Source: Muntiacus reevesi (lineage: Eukaryota; Chordata; Mammalia; Artiodactyla; Cervidae). From it: a stretch of DNA of 64,000 bases. The position numbers and the translations under genes were made by a program. Position 1 is the first letter of the stretch, and each line of letters begins with the position of its first letter. The stretch is taken from contig NC_089251.1 of the NCBI RefSeq assembly GCF_963930625.1, positions 10,290,632-10,354,631 of the forward strand. The letters are read 5' to 3'. Under the pieces are notes generated by a model. The model made no database searches, was not told the origin of the DNA, and saw only the letters and a program-made list of their open reading frames with translations. Below, piece after piece: positions 1-13,700 of the stretch.

Positions 1-1651
1 TATATTTTCCTTGGGTCAGATAGCAATGTTAAAATGATTCAAGCTGTAAAAAAATTGGTCAAGTTTACAAATCTACTGATACTGTTTGAACATGTCTCAG
101 GGAAAAAAGGAAACGATTAGGTAAAACAGAATTTCAGTGACCCTGAATAATCAAGAACTATAGATGGAAATAAACTGAGACTTCTACGATCAACATTAAA
201 GAAAACTACTGTCAAATGATCCAAAGATACAGCATGCACAGCGCTAAAACCGTCACCACACTTTCCTCAAAGGCATGGGAGGTCATCATCCCACTAAGAT
301 GTCGGGTGCTAGCGCAGGCCCAGAGGCTCAGGGTCAGGGACCTCATCATAAACGGAAGTTATGACAATGAGGATGATGATGGTGGTGGCGGTCTGCAGGA
401 AGAGCACACTGTGGCCGCCAACTGGAAACCACAGAGCTATGAAGAACATACTCCCCACTGTACACACACAGACACACTCGTCTAAAAAGGCAACGTTTAT
501 GGCACCCAAGAGAAAGTGTTATGAAATATGTGCTCTGGGAATGAAGGAGCCAGGAAGTCCATGGGTCTACAAACCTGTGAGTGTTGAGAATCTGTCAGGC
601 CCCAGATCATCTTTGTCTTTTTCTTGTTTTTCTTTCTTTCTAAATGGTATAGGAGCTGGAAATTAAATAAAGTCAGTAGTGTGACATATAACATACTGCA
701 CTACTCGGCAGACAGCAGTCATTCTGGAGTTAACTGGTGTGCCAACATTTCTAAGTGGAAGGAAGGTGAAAAGTTTAAAAGCTAAGAAATCCCGAGTGTC
801 CACTGATTATCATTCTTAACATAGCATTGAAGGTTCTTAAAGAAGTTTTCAGAATCTGCTTTGAGGTCATCTGCCACAGGAAGAAGGATTTAACAGGAAT
901 CTATTGGGACTAAATCAAAACCACTGCCTCTTAACCTTTGCTCAAAAAAACACAACACATTCAAAGCTCTGAGCCTCATTCTCTCCTCCTCTAGTGGGCT
1001 TGAGTCTGGCGTGAAAGCAGTGCTCCTCAGCTCCTTGAGCACCACAGTGCCAAGAAAAGGCCTTCAGAAGAAGCCCTTCCCTTTAGTCCTGGATAATCTC
1101 TCCTTCCTGGAAGAGATGTTTTTGCCAACTCAGATTTCAATACCTATTGGAATGATGCCAGGCTATTCACACAAAAAAAGCGAACAATGCTACACAACTG
1201 CCTTCCAGAATAAACACTAATATTCAGGGTATTATCATTCTCAATGATTATAAACATAAGAAGCTTAAGTTTATTCCAAGAATGTAAAGAATGAATTTTC
1301 AATGTTTGTTTATTAAGAGCATCCCTTTTTCCTGCAGTAATTATTAGCAATACATATGTCAAAAGTCCTACATGTTTAACTTCAATGGAATATAATATTT
1401 AAACAACTGTGACCTGCCTGACTTTCATTTATGAAACCACTGCCACTTCCTGCAAAGAACAGGAACTATCACTTCTAAAGCTGTACCTGAGCATTCACCT
1501 GAGTAAAAGCATTTTCTATAACCTCAAAACAGCACGAAACTTAGGCCCCGCGAGAATCTCCCGGAGGAGTTGAAATTTTAGCTCTCTGAAAGAGATTCGG
1601 GGGCTTTGCTTCTTGTTGCTATTATTGCATTCTGATATCTTATAAAATTAC
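1..1651 (-). other. GAPVD1 intron 16 (partial)
   Basis: The intron starts with donor GTAATT directly after exon 16 and runs off the left edge. I searched it for the next expected coding segment (a Lys/Glu/Asp-rich stretch following AMPK) and did not find it, so exon 17 must lie outside. I recognise no clear young SINE and no gene here. Short open frames at 216-694 have no recognisable protein similarity. Confidence 0.6.
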
Positions 1652-1739
1652 CTTTGGGCATGGCAGAAACAAAACGCTTTCTCCACCAAGGTCTGTTCCT
1701 GTCTGATTTCTCATCATCGCTATCTTTGCGTTCTTCAGT
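1652..1739 (-). CDS. GAPVD1: GAPVD1 exon 16
   Basis: This 88-nt exon encodes residues 961-989 plus the first base of the next codon. The peptide runs from TEERKDSDDEK into the basic, aromatic stretch RNRPWWRKRFVSAMPK. The acceptor is ctacag with a T-rich tract; the donor is AAAG|GTAATT. It begins at phase 0, matching the end of exon 15, and ends at phase 1. The acidic-then-basic composition suits the disordered linker ahead of the VPS9 module. Confidence 0.95.
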
Positions 1740-4700
1740 CTGTAGAAAAAGTTTGATGTTTTATTTGTAGTTGGACAGCAGGATAAATTACTATGAAAAG
1801 GATTTTAGTTAGTCTGTGAAATACAAAAACCACTCATTTGTCTTCAGAGCAAAAATGTTCTTATTGTGGTACAGGCAGCTTCTGGAACACAGACGTATAC
1901 CTTTCAAGCACTAGACTGATTGATTACTTGAGGGTAGGCATTATCTCACTACTGTTGGTAAGCCAAAAGGGTAATAGAGTCCAGCATAGAGTAGGCACTC
2001 AATAAACACTCATAAGGAATGACTAAATGCAATGCAGATAAAATCTAGAGATTTGGAGAGATGGTAGCAGTAGTATTAATAGTAAAACTAAGTATGTGTG
2101 TGCCAAACACTGAATAAAGAACATGTATTACCTCATTTAAACTTCACAGTAGCCTGTGGGTGCTAAGTGGCTTCAGTCATGTCTGACTCTTTGCAACCCC
2201 ATGGACTATAGCCTGCAAGGCTCCTCTGTCTATGGGATTCTCCAAGCAAAAATCCTGGAGTGGGTTGCCATACACTCCTCCAGGGTATCTTCCCGACCCA
2301 GGGATCGAACTTGGGTCTCCTGCATTGCAGGCAGATTCTTCACCGTCTGAGCTACCAGGGCAGCAAAAGGGCTTAAAGATAATATTTATAGTCTTAGGAG
2401 ATAAATATTATTACTAAGCCCTCTTTATAGATGAGAAATAAGAGGCTAAAAAAGGTTATCTCCCCACCTTCCCCAAAGTTATAGAGACTGGATGTGCACA
2501 GTGGCTCAAAGCTAGATGTGACCAATTGCAAAGCTGATGCTTTGATCATCAATTTGAGTTATCATTAAGACTACATGTCAAAAGGCAGGGACTATATAAT
2601 TCCTTTACTAATCTATGATATGACCTTAGACAAATCATTTTATTTTTGTTTTTTCATCTACAAAACTGGAACTAAAAATACCTTCTCTGAGGGCCTCCAT
2701 GTGAAAGGGATATCAGAACCTAAGAAGGGAAATGAGGGCACCCAGGGAGGGTTCAGTGGTGTGGGTGGGATATTCACTACACACAGGGAGAGAATCCTCA
2801 ATTAAGTACCTACATGAAGAATCACAAAAGCAGGCTTTTCACTGCTGGAGAAGGGAATTGCAAACACAGAATGAGAGACATGAATTCTGCTGTTTTTGAA
2901 CTGGAAATGCTTCTCTACATAGAAAGATAGAGAAATATGCCCTGGAGCATCGGGTTGGCACCTGTGTCTCATAAGGTTGGGGGAGGAAGGCTCTGTGTGT
3001 GTCTCATTCCAACTTAATATAACTCTGTGAGTGTTGAAAAATTAAAAATAATAACTTATTGGATAAGAAAAAAAAGCAGTTCCTCTATCCATCTCTGAAG
3101 AAAACTGTGAGGTTTAAATGAGATACAAAATCTCTTGGAGAAAAGTTAAAAGTATCATAAAAACGCAAGATACATTACTACAAAACCAAAGTAGAGGGTT
3201 TTTTTAATGGGTTAAGGTGCTGGACATACCAGACTGACAAACCGCCTTTAGACATGATCACTGTCCCTTCTTCACCCTAGACTTATATATTCCACATTAA
3301 TTTCAGGTATCAAGAGAACTAGGCAGATGGAACACTAACTATAGCTGACCCTAACGAGCAAGTTCTTCTGCACGGCCTGTGTCCCGTACCTCTCCTCTTG
3401 AGGAGTCCTTACTCGGGGATGAAGATGAAGAGTGAGGCGCAGCCACCAAAGAAGTAGCACCAATGGCTGCGGCTGGAGGGAGTTCTCGCTCTTCAGTCCC
3501 TGGGCGTCGGTTCCAGCTGGGGTCGCTCATCGGGCGCCGGACAGAAGACACGACGTCAGAGCTCCTGCTGCGAACTAATCTCTCAGGGTACGAGTGCCTT
3601 TGCTTAAACGCCTCCATCTCAGCTGGAGTCAGGATATGGGAACCGAAGGCAGGCAACCTGGCCTCGTTTCCTCCCACAGCTCCTTCCAGGATCGGGGGGT
3701 CTGGGGGTGGGTGCGACGGCCTGGCATAGTGAACCTTCGGCCTTACCACAGCAGCAGCTCCCCCTGCAACACAGGAAAAAACGTTCTCAGCTGAGACACA
3801 ACTGATCCCAAAAGGCATGAACAAAGGGGTTGTAGTTTTGCTCTTCTGACTGTGAAAAACAGGGGTCAGAAAGTCCACCTGACTACTTTACCTTCGTGTG
3901 AAGACAGTGGATCAAACATGGCAAGCAGAGACTCTGACTGAGACGGAGGAGAGGTCAGCTGGTGGGCACCTGGAAGAGATGGGCAGACGGTGTGACCAAG
4001 TCAGAAGTCATGCCCCAGAGGCAGTTTCCACACAGCGAAAATGGCTCTCTCTTCCACAGTCTTCCTTTTTGACCAATTAGAACTTGAGGGCATACCAGAA
4101 AAAACAGACTCTAATAAACAGTATATTCTGATTACATCATATTCATTTTAGGTTTTTATCTACATACGTGGGTTTTAATTACGTTTAAGTGGTCCAGTAT
4201 CCACATGCCTATTACTTTTAATGACCAAATTATATTATGGTTACTGCGAAGAGCAGAGCCAGAAGATGAGAATCATCAAAACTTTCAGAATGCTCTGTTT
4301 CCTGGCTCCACTTCGCCTTCACCTATAAAAAGAGACAATACTACCTACAGAAGGAGCATAAATTAAGTTGTAAAACCTGAAATTCACTATTGTTCTCAGC
4401 AAAAGAGAACTCAAAACAAAAGTGAGTCAAGCTATGTTATACCACAAAACAAACTTGAACAAGTATGTTATTTTAAAGCTACAGAGTAAAGATGATTCCT
4501 CTGAGCAAGAGTGCTCAGTCATGTCTGACTCTTCACGACCCCATGGACTGTAGCCCACCAGGCTCCTCTGTCCACGGAATTTTCCAGGCAAGAATACTGG
4601 AGCAGGTTGCCATTTCCTAGTCTAGAGGATCTCACCAACCCAGGGATCGAACCCATGTCTCTTGCATATCCTGCACTGGCAGGCAGATTCTTTACGCCTG

Positions 4701-7700
4701 TGCCACCCGGGAAGCCCCCTCTAAGCATATGTCTAAACAATCAAAATGAGAGAATATTAAAACAGGTAAGTATGCAGAGACTAAAACTCACGAATATATA
4801 AAAGAAACTGTTGCTCTAAACTTTCTGAGTCTGAGTTCTTTTTTGATAATGAATGATAGTATGATTTTTCCATTTGATTTTCCTTTTGTTCTGTCTTATA
4901 ATTACTTTCCTTTTTAAAAATTACAGAAATAGTTTATCATTAGGAAAGATAGCTTAGAATGATCAGTTCTCAAGATTTTGGTCTTTGGTCATGTAAAACA
5001 TGCTTAATTTATTTAAATTTTTTTTTATATTTTGGCTGCACCACAGAGCATGTGGGATCAGTTCTCCAACCAGGTTCCATCCAGGTACCTGACAGACAAA
5101 GTGTGGTGTCTTAACCACTGGGCTGCCAGGAAAGTCCCTTAAAATTTCTTGACCCTAAAACCTTACTTACATATAAGGTTATATATATCTAATATAACTA
5201 ATATAAGATATATTATAAGATATATAATAAGATATATCTTACATATTTAATATAAGGTTGGTTATATCTAATGATAGTTAACCATACTAGCAATTAAAAC
5301 TGAAAAGAATATATAAATAAAAAATTTAAACTTTTAATAAGTTTTATATTAAAATGTTATACATATTAATTTAATTGAATACACTCACTAAATGGTAACA
5401 AAAATAACCCTTTTAGGTGAAAAGTAACTATATTTTCCAAAATAAAAAGCCAGAAGAGTGACACTTTTACATTTTTGCAAATTCCTTCGATGTATGACTT
5501 CACAGAACACAGCTAACTTCTCATACCTGCTTCTGCTTTCCATCTGCTGCACTGTGCTGTTGTGGTTGAAGTATATAAAGAATAGCTGATCTCACAAAGA
5601 TATACAAGTAGAAAGGAGATAATATTTTAACAGCCCTTTCAGGAAACTGTGGATATTACTCTTCAATACTATACCAAACCTTGGCAGTAGTATCTATTTT
5701 TTAAAGGTTAGCTACAATTTGGAAGCTGAAACCAGACCAACGAACTTTTTTGTACTGTTACATTAAAATTCAAATAGTCTGTCTTGCACTTTGAAGGAAT
5801 CTTTTACCCAAGAATGATTTTGTAACATCATGTGTTGATCATCTGGAAAATATTGGTTCAACTAGATAAATGCAGATCTTCCAAATGTTGACACCATTCA
5901 TCATATAACATCCAGAAAAAATGATGCTCTCAGTATCACCACCAATCTCACCAGGAAAGTTTTTAAATAGCAGTAATCTGTCATGCTCATGGAGGTAGAC
6001 ACAAAGCTTTCCAAAATTCTGATTTCTATCTGAAAGCCTGAATTTTATCACCGGCAACAAACTCTACCCTGTCAGTTGTTTTCCTTGAAATAACAGGCTC
6101 ATTTTGTTAATTTTCAAGAAATGTCTGCCAAATACCCAAGTACCAATAACTACAGCTTATCATTCTTTCAAGTAAAAATGATGTTTCATGAAAAAACAAA
6201 CAAGGGAAAAAAAGAAAAAAAAAACAGCTACTTCAGTTCATAACTCAATCATATAAGCTTTTCCTTAGACCCATCACATTTCAGAATGCAGCAGAAATAC
6301 ATTAGGGATACTTCCTATGTCTTCAGAATATTAGACAGATGTGTACTCAAGGGTTGAGATATAGAATTAAATAATTTTTACTGCTTTATCAAACACATTC
6401 ATAAGTAAAACTTATTTTTTTTTAACTCTGAGAAAAGAATACAGTGACTGGTAGCCTGGCCTGGTGCTGCTGCCCTGCTTTGTGCTAAAGGCTTTGGCAA
6501 ATTTACCCATCTTTGCTTGTGCACTATCAGTGCGACATCAGTATGGCACAAAGGACAATAACCTTTTATTATATGAAGCAGTTATGACCTCATACCTCCC
6601 CAGCCCCTTGAGAGGTCATAAGCGCCCTCAGGGGGCATGGACACTACACTTTGAAAACTGTTGGTTTAGAACAGTGGTTCTCAACTGGGGCTTACTGTGC
6701 CACCGAAGTGATCATTCGGCAATGATTTCTGGTTGTTCCCTGACAGCTCAGTTGGTAAAGAAGCTGCCTGCAATGCAGGAGACCCCGGTTCAATTCCTGG
6801 GTTAGGAAGATCTGCCGGAGAAGGGACAGGCTACCCACTCCAGTATTCTTGGGCTTCCCTTGTGGATCAGCTGGTTAAGAATCCGCTTGAAATGAGGGAG
6901 ACCTGGGTTTGATTCCTGGGTTGGGAAGATCCCCTGGAGAAGGGAAAGGCTACCCACTCCAGTATTCTAGCCTGGAGAATTCCATGGACTGTATAATCCA
7001 TAGGGTCACAGAGAGTCAGACACGACTGAGCGACTTTCACTTTTGGTTGTCATGACTGCACAAGAAGGGGATGGTACGCTTCCAACAGAGGTCACAGATG
7101 CTGCTAAACATCCTACAGTGCATAGGACAGGCCCCCACAACAAAGAATTACCTGACCCAAAATGTTCATCGTGTTAAGAAACCTTGGTTTAGAATAAACA
7201 AAAATGTAAAAATAAAAGTACTTCAAAACCCAGTACCCAAATTCTGTAAAGCAATTATCCTTCGATTAAAAAATAAATTTAAAAAACCATTACACAGTAT
7301 ATAAAATCACTACTTACTAGCACTCTGGTACTTCTTCCCAGTGCTTTCTTTAGGATAGATTCTTTTACATTTTATTATCTTATATATAAAATGCTTTAAG
7401 ATAAAATTTGCAAGTGATATTATGTTCTAGGTATTTCTCCAAATTATTTCATATTCTTTAAAGCATTTAAAAAACAGCTGTGCAAGTTCTAATAAGCGGT
7501 TACATCAAAATTCACTTAGCCATTCTATTTTTCAGTTCTTAGGTTGTTTTAAGTTTTCTGCCAATATAAATATTATGAAGAATATCTTGGTGCATAAGAC
7601 TTTCTCCATACATCAACTGTTTCCTTATGACTGATTCCTACAGTGGATTAACTGAATGAAATTTAGTATGTGAACCTTATTTTAAGGCCTTATACACATA

Positions 7701-10700
7701 ATGCCCCAAAGATGTATAACAATTGATATCACTGTCAGCAATGTGTTAAGGTTGACAGTTTCAGTCATGGATGTGATCATTTCTATTAATAAAAGTCATT
7801 CTCATTTCCCCTTCTTACCATGGGTGACTTCATCCATGTCTGGACTAGTGACAGAATCTTTACCCCCAAAATCAGAGCTGCACTCAGATCTCAGATCTTC
7901 AATCTTATTGGGAATATCCTCAGAGGTTGCACTTATGCCTTCAGAAAAAAAAGTATATATATGGTAAAAAAAAAAATAAACAGCAAGAACAACAAAATAA
8001 CCACACAAAAAGTATATGAAGTTTGGAGAAATGTATATAGTCTCACATTTTTTGTGTCCCATTCTTTACAAGGGAGCTGTTTGGTATTATGTCCTTTCTT
8101 GTACTATTGCTTAAATATATTTACCTTGATTTGTACAACGTAATCAGAATTACCACACAACAGCTAAATACAGCAGCAGAGGCTACCAAGAACAGATAGT
8201 TATAGAGGGAACACACACAGACCGTCTATCAGCTACTCTGACAGGCTCTATAAAGGCAAATATTAACTTCTCATAGATGTCAGGTCCCGTAGAAATAACT
8301 GTTTCCTGGGACTTACTCAGATCTTAGACAAAATATATATCTTTGCTACTGACTTCATAGAGGGGGACGTGGGAACACACCTTCAAGTCCTTATTCCTTA
8401 AAACAAGACAGACATACCCGACACAACACTGAGGCCTGGCGTGCTGGGGCGGGAACTGACCTCCCTGACGTCCGTGTCATCAGACGTGCTGCCCAGTCCC
8501 GAGCAGCTCTCGAGTTCCTGAAGTCGCTCTTCTTGCTTTAGATCTGGGGCCTCTAAGCAGAAGAAGTGAGGTGCCGCGTTACTGATTCTGCTAGCACATC
8601 AGCTTCAGCTGTTGTGACCCGGATGAAGAAAGCTACTGGGGCATGAATGGACTCAGTGCAAACAGACTTCCAAGTCTGGACCAGTTAGCAAAGCCAGTTA
8701 GATCAAATGTTAAAGTCAAGGTTGTTGTTTTTATCCCGATACAGGCCAGTTCACTGTGCACAGATGAAAACTCTGCTTCCAGATCACTAATCTCAGAGTA
8801 TTCTTTCTTCTGGTTAAAAGTAAACTAAACAAAAGAATATAGGCGAGCTTGTCATTAAAGCAACCACTTTCTAAAAAATAACTCCTATGGATGCTCAGCA
8901 GTGAGCTAATCCTACTGTCTCCTTATGGACAGGTTAGCATGTCTGAATGTGGTATAAGGTTAAAAGACACATACCAAAATCACTTCATATTTTTGAGCCA
9001 AGCAGATGAAACAGAATGTAATTCAGATACACAGTTGCTTATATTTGCATCCTGGTAGTTGATATTTAGTTGAAGACAAGGATTTAAATTCATAAGCAGA
9101 AAAAAAGCAGACACACAATACACAAGAGAAAGTACAAAATACACCTGGCAGGCTACAGTCCACGGGGCTGCAACAGTTGGACATTACTGAGTGACTAACC
9201 ACCACCACATTTATAACCCTGCACAAAATAATTCTTGGGATTCCAGAGTCTCAATTTCAATGCATTTCAAAACTACATGTGGTATCTTTGGGTTAAATTC
9301 TCAAAATCTAAACATGCTTATTACCAGGTATCCAACCACTCAAGGTTCAAGCTGTGCTGCTATTCTTCTCTTGCAGTAAGTTAGTGGGAGACATTGAACT
9401 CAATGTCCCACATAGAATCCTGATAAGTTACTAACAATTGCTTTCAAGATAACCGAACCGAGTCAGAAAGCACCTGATATCTTAGCCTCTGCCACCCAAC
9501 GCTACATTTTTTCTTGATGGACAGAAAACATCCTAAACTAATTTTCCATTTGAAGTTCTGAGCAAAGTTATTGACTTATACTTGTCAAACGTATATCTGA
9601 CAAAAGGTATTCTTAATATAGAAATTAGGATGCCTTACATTTAAAACTTCTGTGCAAATAAAAAAGCAAACAATGACAGCATACTAACCTGAGTCACTTG
9701 GCAATACCTCTACACTCCAAGCTTCGCTTGTTGTCTCTGATATGGTAGAACCAGTGCAGGGGTCAAGAAGCACTGACCCTGAGCCTGGTAGGCACAGCAA
9801 ACTGCCTAACACGTTCTCTGCTGCTGCACCTGGATAACCAACAGGGAGCAAAGGGTTAATAGAGATCCTCAGGGAAAGCGCAGAGATAATGGGAAAAGGG
9901 CAAAACACAAAGCTAACAAAATGTCTCTACTTACTCACAAGAAAAAAGCCAAGGTAAGAGTAATTTCAATCAATAAAACCACTAAAAACACAAATTTCCC
10001 ACTTGGGTCACAATAACACAAGTTCCTTTTCATCAGTTTCCTACTGTTCACCTTGGTCTCCATTGAGAAAACACAGCTCATTAGGTCAAGTCATTTCAAC
10101 TAGCTTTCACTCTTGTTTTTCAGCAAATTTTGTGTGTCCTCAGCACTTCTCTAACAATTATAGTCCTTCAGGGATTAAAAACACTCAGAGACACTTAACC
10201 ACAGAAAGTTATACTGGCCAAATGTTTTTTTCTGGCACATTAGCCACATATTCAAAGAAATAAAGTATATTTGCAGGGAAATACACATTTCCTTTGTAGC
10301 ATCCATTCAACTGCAAATATAGCTTATTGCCCAAATACAGCTCACCTACAGGAAAAATATCACTTTGACATATGGAACAAAATAATGCAAAACCAACTGA
10401 GAAATCTACTTATACTTTTTAAAAATACAAACAGAAAGGTTAAACATTATTGTACACCTGTGTTAAAAATAGTCAGGTTCGCAACGCTCCACTACTTCTG
10501 ATTAAACCTAATAAAATTCTATTTCAGGAGATGAAGAACTTTTGGAAAAAGGTCACTGGCAAAAGTTACCTTTTAAAGATACGTCCCAGTTACCAAGGGG
10601 AAAAGATGGGGGGCGGGGGTGGATAGATGAAGAGTCTGAGGTTGGCATATGCACACTTCCATATATGGAATATATGGTCATTAGGGACCTAGCGTACAGC

Positions 10701-13700
10701 ACAGGGAACTATGCTCGATGTTCTGTAATAATCTACATGGGAAAAGAATCTAGAAAAGAGTAGACAGATGTGTATGTGTAACTGAATCACAACTAACACA
10801 ACACTATAAATCAACTATACCCTGATACAAAATTTAAAAATTTTTAAATAAAAGATATGTCATGAAACAATTACAAATAAAATAATGTCTGGAACATGCC
10901 TAAACATAATCACATAATCAGGAGAGGGGATGAAAAGGTGGGAGAAGAGATGAAACAAAACTGGCCAGGTGTGCATGTGTAATTGTTGCATCTGGGTGAT
11001 GGGTAATGGTGCTCAGTATACTGTTCTCTCCTGTATTTGTTTGAAATGGTCCATGATTTAAAAAGAAAATAAAAATTAAAATTAAAATTTAAAAAATTTA
11101 AAAAAAAAGAAAATAAAGATGGTGATTACAAGACTGTGTGACTCTTTCAGAAGGGACAGAACACTATCCTTAAAAGGGTAACTTTAACGTATGGAAACTG
11201 TATCTTGATAAACTTGATACTAGAAAAACAGAGAAAACTGTTCCTTGCTTTGGAGCTGAATTAAACCTTCCAGAAGCAAATTCAGGTTTTAGAGAATCTC
11301 AATATCATATTACTCTGAAAGGCTTTATGGCTATAACCTGTAAGAATTTTCATTTTAAGGCAAAATGTTTAGTTTCAAAAGAAGAATATGCTAATCATAG
11401 ACTAATATGTTAATCATAGGCTCTGCAAACAAGAATTGACAAAGAGATAATTCAAAAGATTGGTTCTTCTTTTTTGTATGGGGAGGAACCCTTAAATGCA
11501 GAACAGAGAAAATACTACCTATTTTCAATAAAGAGAAAAAAAAATACACAAATGCCTTGTCACATACAATTATCTCAGTTTCCCAGTTACTGTTAACACA
11601 CACACCATGTTTGCTAGAGCACGCAAGCTCCCTCCCATGAAGGGTGGGTGGGTACGAATAACTGAACAGCAATCTTCCAGAGACATTCAGCAACAGTTAC
11701 CTGCTATTTCTTGCAAGCGATCTTCATCAATGTTAGGGTCAAAATCACTCCCCAATACATCTGTACTCCACGTCTCACTCACTGTTTCTGATATATCCCT
11801 GTCATCCGTGAGTCCCATCATGTCACGGATTTCAAACTTCCGGAGCTTATCATCGAGATTATCCTGCGTAGTAGCTAGCAAAGGCAAAATTAAGCACTTT
11901 AAAAATCATAGCATGGAAATGGTAGAGCCCCCATTAAATATATTTGAGCAGGGTACTTCATAACATTATAAAACAGCCTATTAATAGCTGGAAGGGACCT
12001 ATTCTTCTCAGTGGAGGAAGCGCCCCAGAATTCCTGACACAGGGTGACTTGCTATAGTTCCCCTACAATCTTTTCTCTTGCAGATCAACTCTACTTACTA
12101 ACTCTATTAGATTCTGGAAGCATTTACTGAGCATCTAATACATACAAGGCTCTATGCTGGAGACTGAGGGAAGGCACCATGATGAAAGGCCTGTCCCTGT
12201 GTTCAGAGGTTGTACAGTCTGGTGGAGAGATGTGAGCTCTAACACAAGGTAGGGTGACATCCAGCTATAACTAAGCTTCGAAGAAGGAGCAATGAGAGCC
12301 CAGAGAAGCAATAAATTTCCATTGGGGGGATGAGGGTTGAGGTCACAGCACACCAAAGTCCTCTCTAGTCAGAACAGAAGTCTCTTCCACCTGGTGGATG
12401 GTGGGGGTGGTTTTTTTAGGGGGGGGCTATGTCATTTAATTCACTCAGTTTGCAGCACCTCACTTAACCAACCAGGGGCTGAAACTGAGCAAGTGCAGTG
12501 AAAGCCCGGAATCCTAACCACTAGGTCACCGAGGAATTCCCCGAGTAGGTCATGTTGAGTGAACTCAGTTCTATCTTCTGGAATGACACCAAAGTATAAT
12601 CCTTTCCCCTCAGGACAGTCTTTAAAATATTCACCAATAACTACCTTGTCCTCTCCAATTTTTCTCTTTTCAAGGCCAGCATTTCTCCATTTCTTTGACT
12701 GGGTTTCACAAAAAGAATGAATCAACATAGAAGCCTTTCCTCCTCCTCCAAGTACTAAAATGCTATCTAGCCTTCAAAGCAAAGGACAAGGTCAGTGCCA
12801 CCTTCTCCACTGAATTCCCTAATAACTACAGGGGAGTTGTATCTTACTCGCCTAAAAACAAGTACATACTAAAAAAATTACTTTTGAAATCCCTTAGATT
12901 CACTCATCATGTATGGTATATGTGGTTTCCTATATGCCTGTTTGTGGCTATCTGACAAAGCCGGTTTTCCCTCAGCTTTGGAACATATTGTGTAACTTTG
13001 ATGTAGAGATGACAAAGACTCTTTCTTTGAGGAAACTTCAGTCAGGCCCCTCTGAACCCTCTTCTGCCTTAGGCTTCAACTTTGCCCCAGCCAACACACA
13101 CACACAAAATCATAGCATGGCTACCATTTTTAAAATCAACTTTAAAGAACTTTATGTCTTTAAACTCCAAGGTATATATTTGAACACTAACATTCAGCAC
13201 ACAGTACCAAAACACGGAATTATTCCTTCATGGATGTACTCCTTCCCTCTCTGAACCAAGCTCAACATATGTGCTCCCCCTTCTGGTCAGTTAACTGGGG
13301 CAGTTGATGTTATCAACTGTCTCCCTGTCCTCTACAGTGTGACACTGTTCAAGAATTGGGATATATGCCCCCTTCTTAGAATTTGGACAGGCCTGGTAAC
13401 TTGCTTTGTCCGAAAGGATAAAGAGGAAGTGTGCCAGTTGCGAGGTTAGACCTCAAGAGATCTTACAAACATCTGCTCTCTCTCATCCTTGCTTCTGCCC
13501 CGAGGACAAGCTGAAACCAGCTTTTTAAGGGAGGAGGAACCACATGGAACAAAGCAAAGGTCACCCTAGACTAGCCAGCTCCCCACTGATCAACAGATGT
13601 CCAGCTAAAATTAGCAGAGCTCCCTATTTGACTACCGGTGATCCAAGATGTATGAGGGCCCAAATTCTATCCCTGGTCAAGGAACTGCATCCCACAAGCT

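Larger units (their letters stand above)
1740..3389 (-). other. GAPVD1 intron 15
   Basis: This 1,650-bp intron holds a MIR fragment split by an antisense Bov-tA SINE and, at about 2570-2700, a second MIR-like stretch in antisense orientation. Nothing else was recognised. Confidence 0.7.
3970..7818 (-). other. GAPVD1 intron 13
   Basis: This 3.8-kb intron contains an antisense Bov-tA (4508-4719), a CHR SINE fragment (5026-5139), an A+T-rich tandem tract (5166-5262), a MER5A transposon split by a Bov-tA dimer (6669-7192), and otherwise A+T-rich sequence in which I recognise nothing. Confidence 0.7.
9830..11700 (-). other. GAPVD1 intron 10
   Basis: This 1.9-kb intron contains plus-strand L1 3'-end fragments (about 10620-10850 and 10960-11115). 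The rest is unique-looking A+T-rich sequence. Confidence 0.7.

Noticed and set aside
216..694. Possible GAPVD1 exon 17 or another small gene near the left edge
   Set aside because: The expected next peptide is absent, splice sites with the right phase were not found, and no frame resembles a known protein.
13283..13640. Endogenous retrovirus with coding genes
   Set aside because: Only a decayed MaLR-type LTR fragment is visible; no gag, pol or env-like sequence was seen.
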